64,000 bases of DNA, taken from contig RYFE02000022.1 in assembly GCA_004138175.2 (NCBI GenBank), positions 18,590-82,589 on the forward strand, in the 5' to 3' direction. The DNA comes from Chloroflexales bacterium ZM16-3. Lineage in GTDB: Bacteria; Chloroflexota; Chloroflexia; Chloroflexales; Chloroflexaceae. A model generated the notes under the pieces. The model was not told the DNA's origin, did not search any database, and worked only from the letters and a program-made list of their open reading frames with translations. Within the stretch, counting starts at the first letter, position 1. Each line of letters opens with the position of its first letter. Both the position numbers and the translations under genes were made by a program. Of the stretch, positions 62,281 through 64,000 are shown piece after piece.

Positions 62281-64000
62281 TACCTCACCTCCGCCCAGTC
62301 GAGCTGGAAGGCCAGCCGACGCAGCTGTCCCACCTGCGGCCCCTGCTGGCGCACCAGGTCGAGCGCATCCGGCACAAAGGTATCGCCGCGCAGGCGGATC
62401 GTCAGGTCAGAGCCAGCCATACGGGCAGGCAGATCCAGGCAGACCGTGCGCAGATCGCGGGTGAGCGCAAAGCTGCCCACAGGCATATCGTCGAGGCTCG
62501 CCGAGATCGTCGGCAGGGCCAGATCCTCAGGCCAGCCCAGGCCCGAGATATTGAGGCAGAGCCGCTGGGGCTCACCGCTCGCCGCGCGCGGAAAGCGCAG
62601 CGCCGACTCGCCCGTCGCCCAGCGCACCGTCGCCCCCAGATCAGCGTCATAGCGACCCAGGTAGAAGCCGTCGATATAGCCCAGGTCATTATCATCAGCC
62701 AGATCGATGCGGTTGCCGGGGGCGGGCGGCGGGTGGAGCCACTGCCATGCCCATGCCACCGGGTTCTGGTTATCCACCAGAGGCGGATTCAGCTCGCGGC
62801 GGGCCGCCTCCACATCACCCAGCTGACGGAACAGCTCGCCCGCGATCAGACTCGTCTGCCAGTCCTCCAGAGGCTGCACCGGCTCAGTGGCCAGCCGATG
62901 CAGCCCGGCGGCCGGTCGCCCCTCCAGCCCATCGAACAGGGGCTCGCCCACACCCACGGCGTAGCCAGGCAGATACTCCTCGGTCAGCAGATCGTGAGCA
63001 TCGGCGACATCCCCGGCCCCAAGGGCGGCGGCGAGCTGCTGCTCAGCCAGATAGCCGGTGCGGGCGGCCAGGGCCAGCCCGGTGCTCGCCAGGCTCGACG
63101 GGTACGGCCCCAGGTACGAGGCCCAGCGCGACGCCTCGCCCGGTGCGCGCGGCTCCAGGTAGGCGTAGGGCGTGGCCGCCACCAGCAGCAGCAGCCCGGC
63201 CAGCGTGGCGCAGGCCGCGCCATAGCGCGTGCGCAGCCCTCCCCAGCGCGGCAGCGCCGCCAGCGCATACGCCGCCAGCACAAACACCAGCGGCATAAGC
63301 GGCACCCGAAACCGGTTGATCGCAAACAGCAGCGGCGCCGTCCCCAGGTTATACAATAACCAGAGCCCAAGCAGGGGCATAGCAGCGGGCCGACTGCGTC
63401 GGCCCGCTGCTATGCCCCACCCCACCACCGCCAGCGGCAGAGCCAGCACATAGAGCGTATCATCGAGCAGGAAGAGCGCCAGGGCGTACCATGGCGGCAG
63501 GCGGCCCAGAGCGAACCCCTTACTCAGCCGCTCGTCGCCCGTATAGTTGATCTGGAACAGGTCGATCAGCTCGCCCAGGCTCTTTTTGACAAAGGCCACC
63601 GGCGCTGCCCGCAGCAGACAAAACGCCTCCGCGCTCAGCAGGCGCTGCCGGTCGGCCTGGCTGATCTGCGCAGTGGGCGTGCCCAGCGCCGCCAGGAGGC
63701 TCTCATCTCCAGCGGCGTACAGGCACGAGCCGCCCCTCGGGTCAGCCAGCAGCTCACGCCGCTGCCCCTCAGAGAGCGTCGGGTCAAGCAGAGCCAGCAC
63801 AAAGTTACGCAGCGGCGCATCGCTCCGCCCGCCATCGTAGGCCGTGCGCGCCCCCAGCGCCAGGTTAAAAGCCCCCGTCGTGTCCACCACCACCAGCCCC
63901 CCGTAGGTCCGGCTCGCGTACAGCGTCCACGGCGCGATCACCAGCCCCGCCGCCAGCGCGACGATAGCCACACTCGACCACCGCCCCGCCACCGCCCCCA
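62280..64000 (-). CDS. GT39-type membrane glycosyltransferase, C-terminal part
   Basis: The gene runs in from beyond the right edge; reading is open to base 64000, so the N-terminus with the catalytic acidic loop is missing. The visible 573 residues start in a membrane helix (VAIVALAAGLVIAPWTLYASRTYGGLVVVDTTG), share that DTTGA segment with the protein encoded downstream, and show several more hydrophobic helices to about residue 280, a helical repeat part, then a beta-rich tail with NRIDLADDNDLGYIDGFYLG, again matching the downstream protein (SRIDLGDGLDLGFIRGFH). The two genes are diverged duplicates, joined by an overlapping TAATG. A palindrome at 63374-63418 lies within the coding region. 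Confidence 0.85.
   Translation of the reverse strand, partial: GAVAGRWSSVAIVALAAGLVIAPWTLYASRTYGGLVVVDTTGAFNLALGARTAYDGGRSDAPLRNFVLALLDPTLSEGQRRELLADPRGGSCLYAAGDESLLAALGTPTAQISQADRQRLLSAEAFCLLRAAPVAFVKKSLGELIDLFQINYTGDERLSKGFALGRLPPWYALALFLLDDTLYVLALPLAVVGWGIAAGRRSRPAAMPLLGLWLLYNLGTAPLLFAINRFRVPLMPLVFVLAAYALAALPRWGGLRTRYGAACATLAGLLLLVAATPYAYLEPRAPGEASRWASYLGPYPSSLASTGLALAARTGYLAEQQLAAALGAGDVADAHDLLTEEYLPGYAVGVGEPLFDGLEGRPAAGLHRLATEPVQPLEDWQTSLIAGELFRQLGDVEAARRELNPPLVDNQNPVAWAWQWLHPPPAPGNRIDLADDNDLGYIDGFYLGRYDADLGATVRWATGESALRFPRAASGEPQRLCLNISGLGWPEDLALPTISASLDDMPVGSFALTRDLRTVCLDLPARMAGSDLTIRLRGDTFVPDALDLVRQQGPQVGQLRRLAFQLDWAEVR
63374..63418. repeat. Palindrome inside the second glycosyltransferase gene
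   Basis: Perfect 20-base arms (63374-63393, 63399-63418) starting GGGGCATAGCAGCG around CTGCG. On the minus strand it encodes GIAAGRRSRPAAMP between two membrane helices. Confidence 0.75.

Noticed and set aside
60118..64000. The second glycosyltransferase as a frameshifted half of the first
   Set aside because: The two share the DTTGA and C-terminal RIDL-D-DLG segments in the same order, so they are full-length duplicates rather than halves; the second is only cut by the window end.

Overview
The window looks like part of a high-GC chromosome from the phylum Chloroflexota, probably the class Chloroflexia. This rests on overall gene content, on the abundance of variable palindromes at gene ends, on secreted proteins with Thr/Pro linkers or a YLPLL C-terminus, and on STAND/CHAT gene clusters. 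No 16S rRNA is present, so the placement is inference.

Layout. 0-15 kb is mostly housekeeping: the end of a hybrid histidine kinase and a decayed paralogue, an ornithine-cyclodeaminase-family enzyme, ribosomal protein S1, a phosphoglycerate-mutase-like phosphatase, a receiver protein, a HAD phosphatase, a rhodanese, a long beta-CASP metallo-hydrolase with a duplicated C-terminal domain, a PPi-type phosphofructokinase next to a double-length phosphofructokinase with a degenerate second half, and PRPP synthase.

15-36.5 kb is an accessory island. Its first part (15.2-25.2 kb) holds a CHAT caspase-like protein fused to a P-loop domain, a P-loop protein with a C-terminal OmpR-type winged helix, and three more STAND-like ATPases, the last with a TPR-like tail. 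A perfect 25-bp inverted repeat brackets this block. A radical SAM/SPASM enzyme follows. The second part (27.2-36.1 kb) is an operon-like run: a membrane VWA protein, a membrane JAB/JAMM protease, a 64-residue protein, an E2-like protein, an E1/ThiF-like protein, a protein with SPFH-like and E2/RWD-like halves, and a membrane protein with a repeat-rich outer domain. Both parts carry the same unusual promoter element: GTCAGA-type hexamers repeated at exactly 11-bp steps next to a -10 box, at 18885 and 27037. I infer that the winged-helix STAND protein coregulates a CHAT/STAND sensor module and a membrane-tethered ubiquitin-like conjugation module. A tyrosine-recombinase remnant lies at the right edge.

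36.6-64 kb returns to mixed chromosomal genes: a secreted metzincin, tmRNA (tag ends MALAA), an esterase, ruvA in a small operon with an acetyltransferase and a STAS protein, an ankyrin protein, tRNA-Val(CAC), an amino-acid-type substrate-binding lipoprotein, a two-component pair, a metallophosphoesterase, a second acetyltransferase, a large hybrid kinase, diaminopropionate ammonia-lyase, a TPR protein, a CoxE-like VWA protein, a patatin, and two linked GT39-type membrane glycosyltransferases, the second cut by the window end. Palindromic repeats sit at many gene ends and have also entered the glycosyltransferase coding regions in frame.
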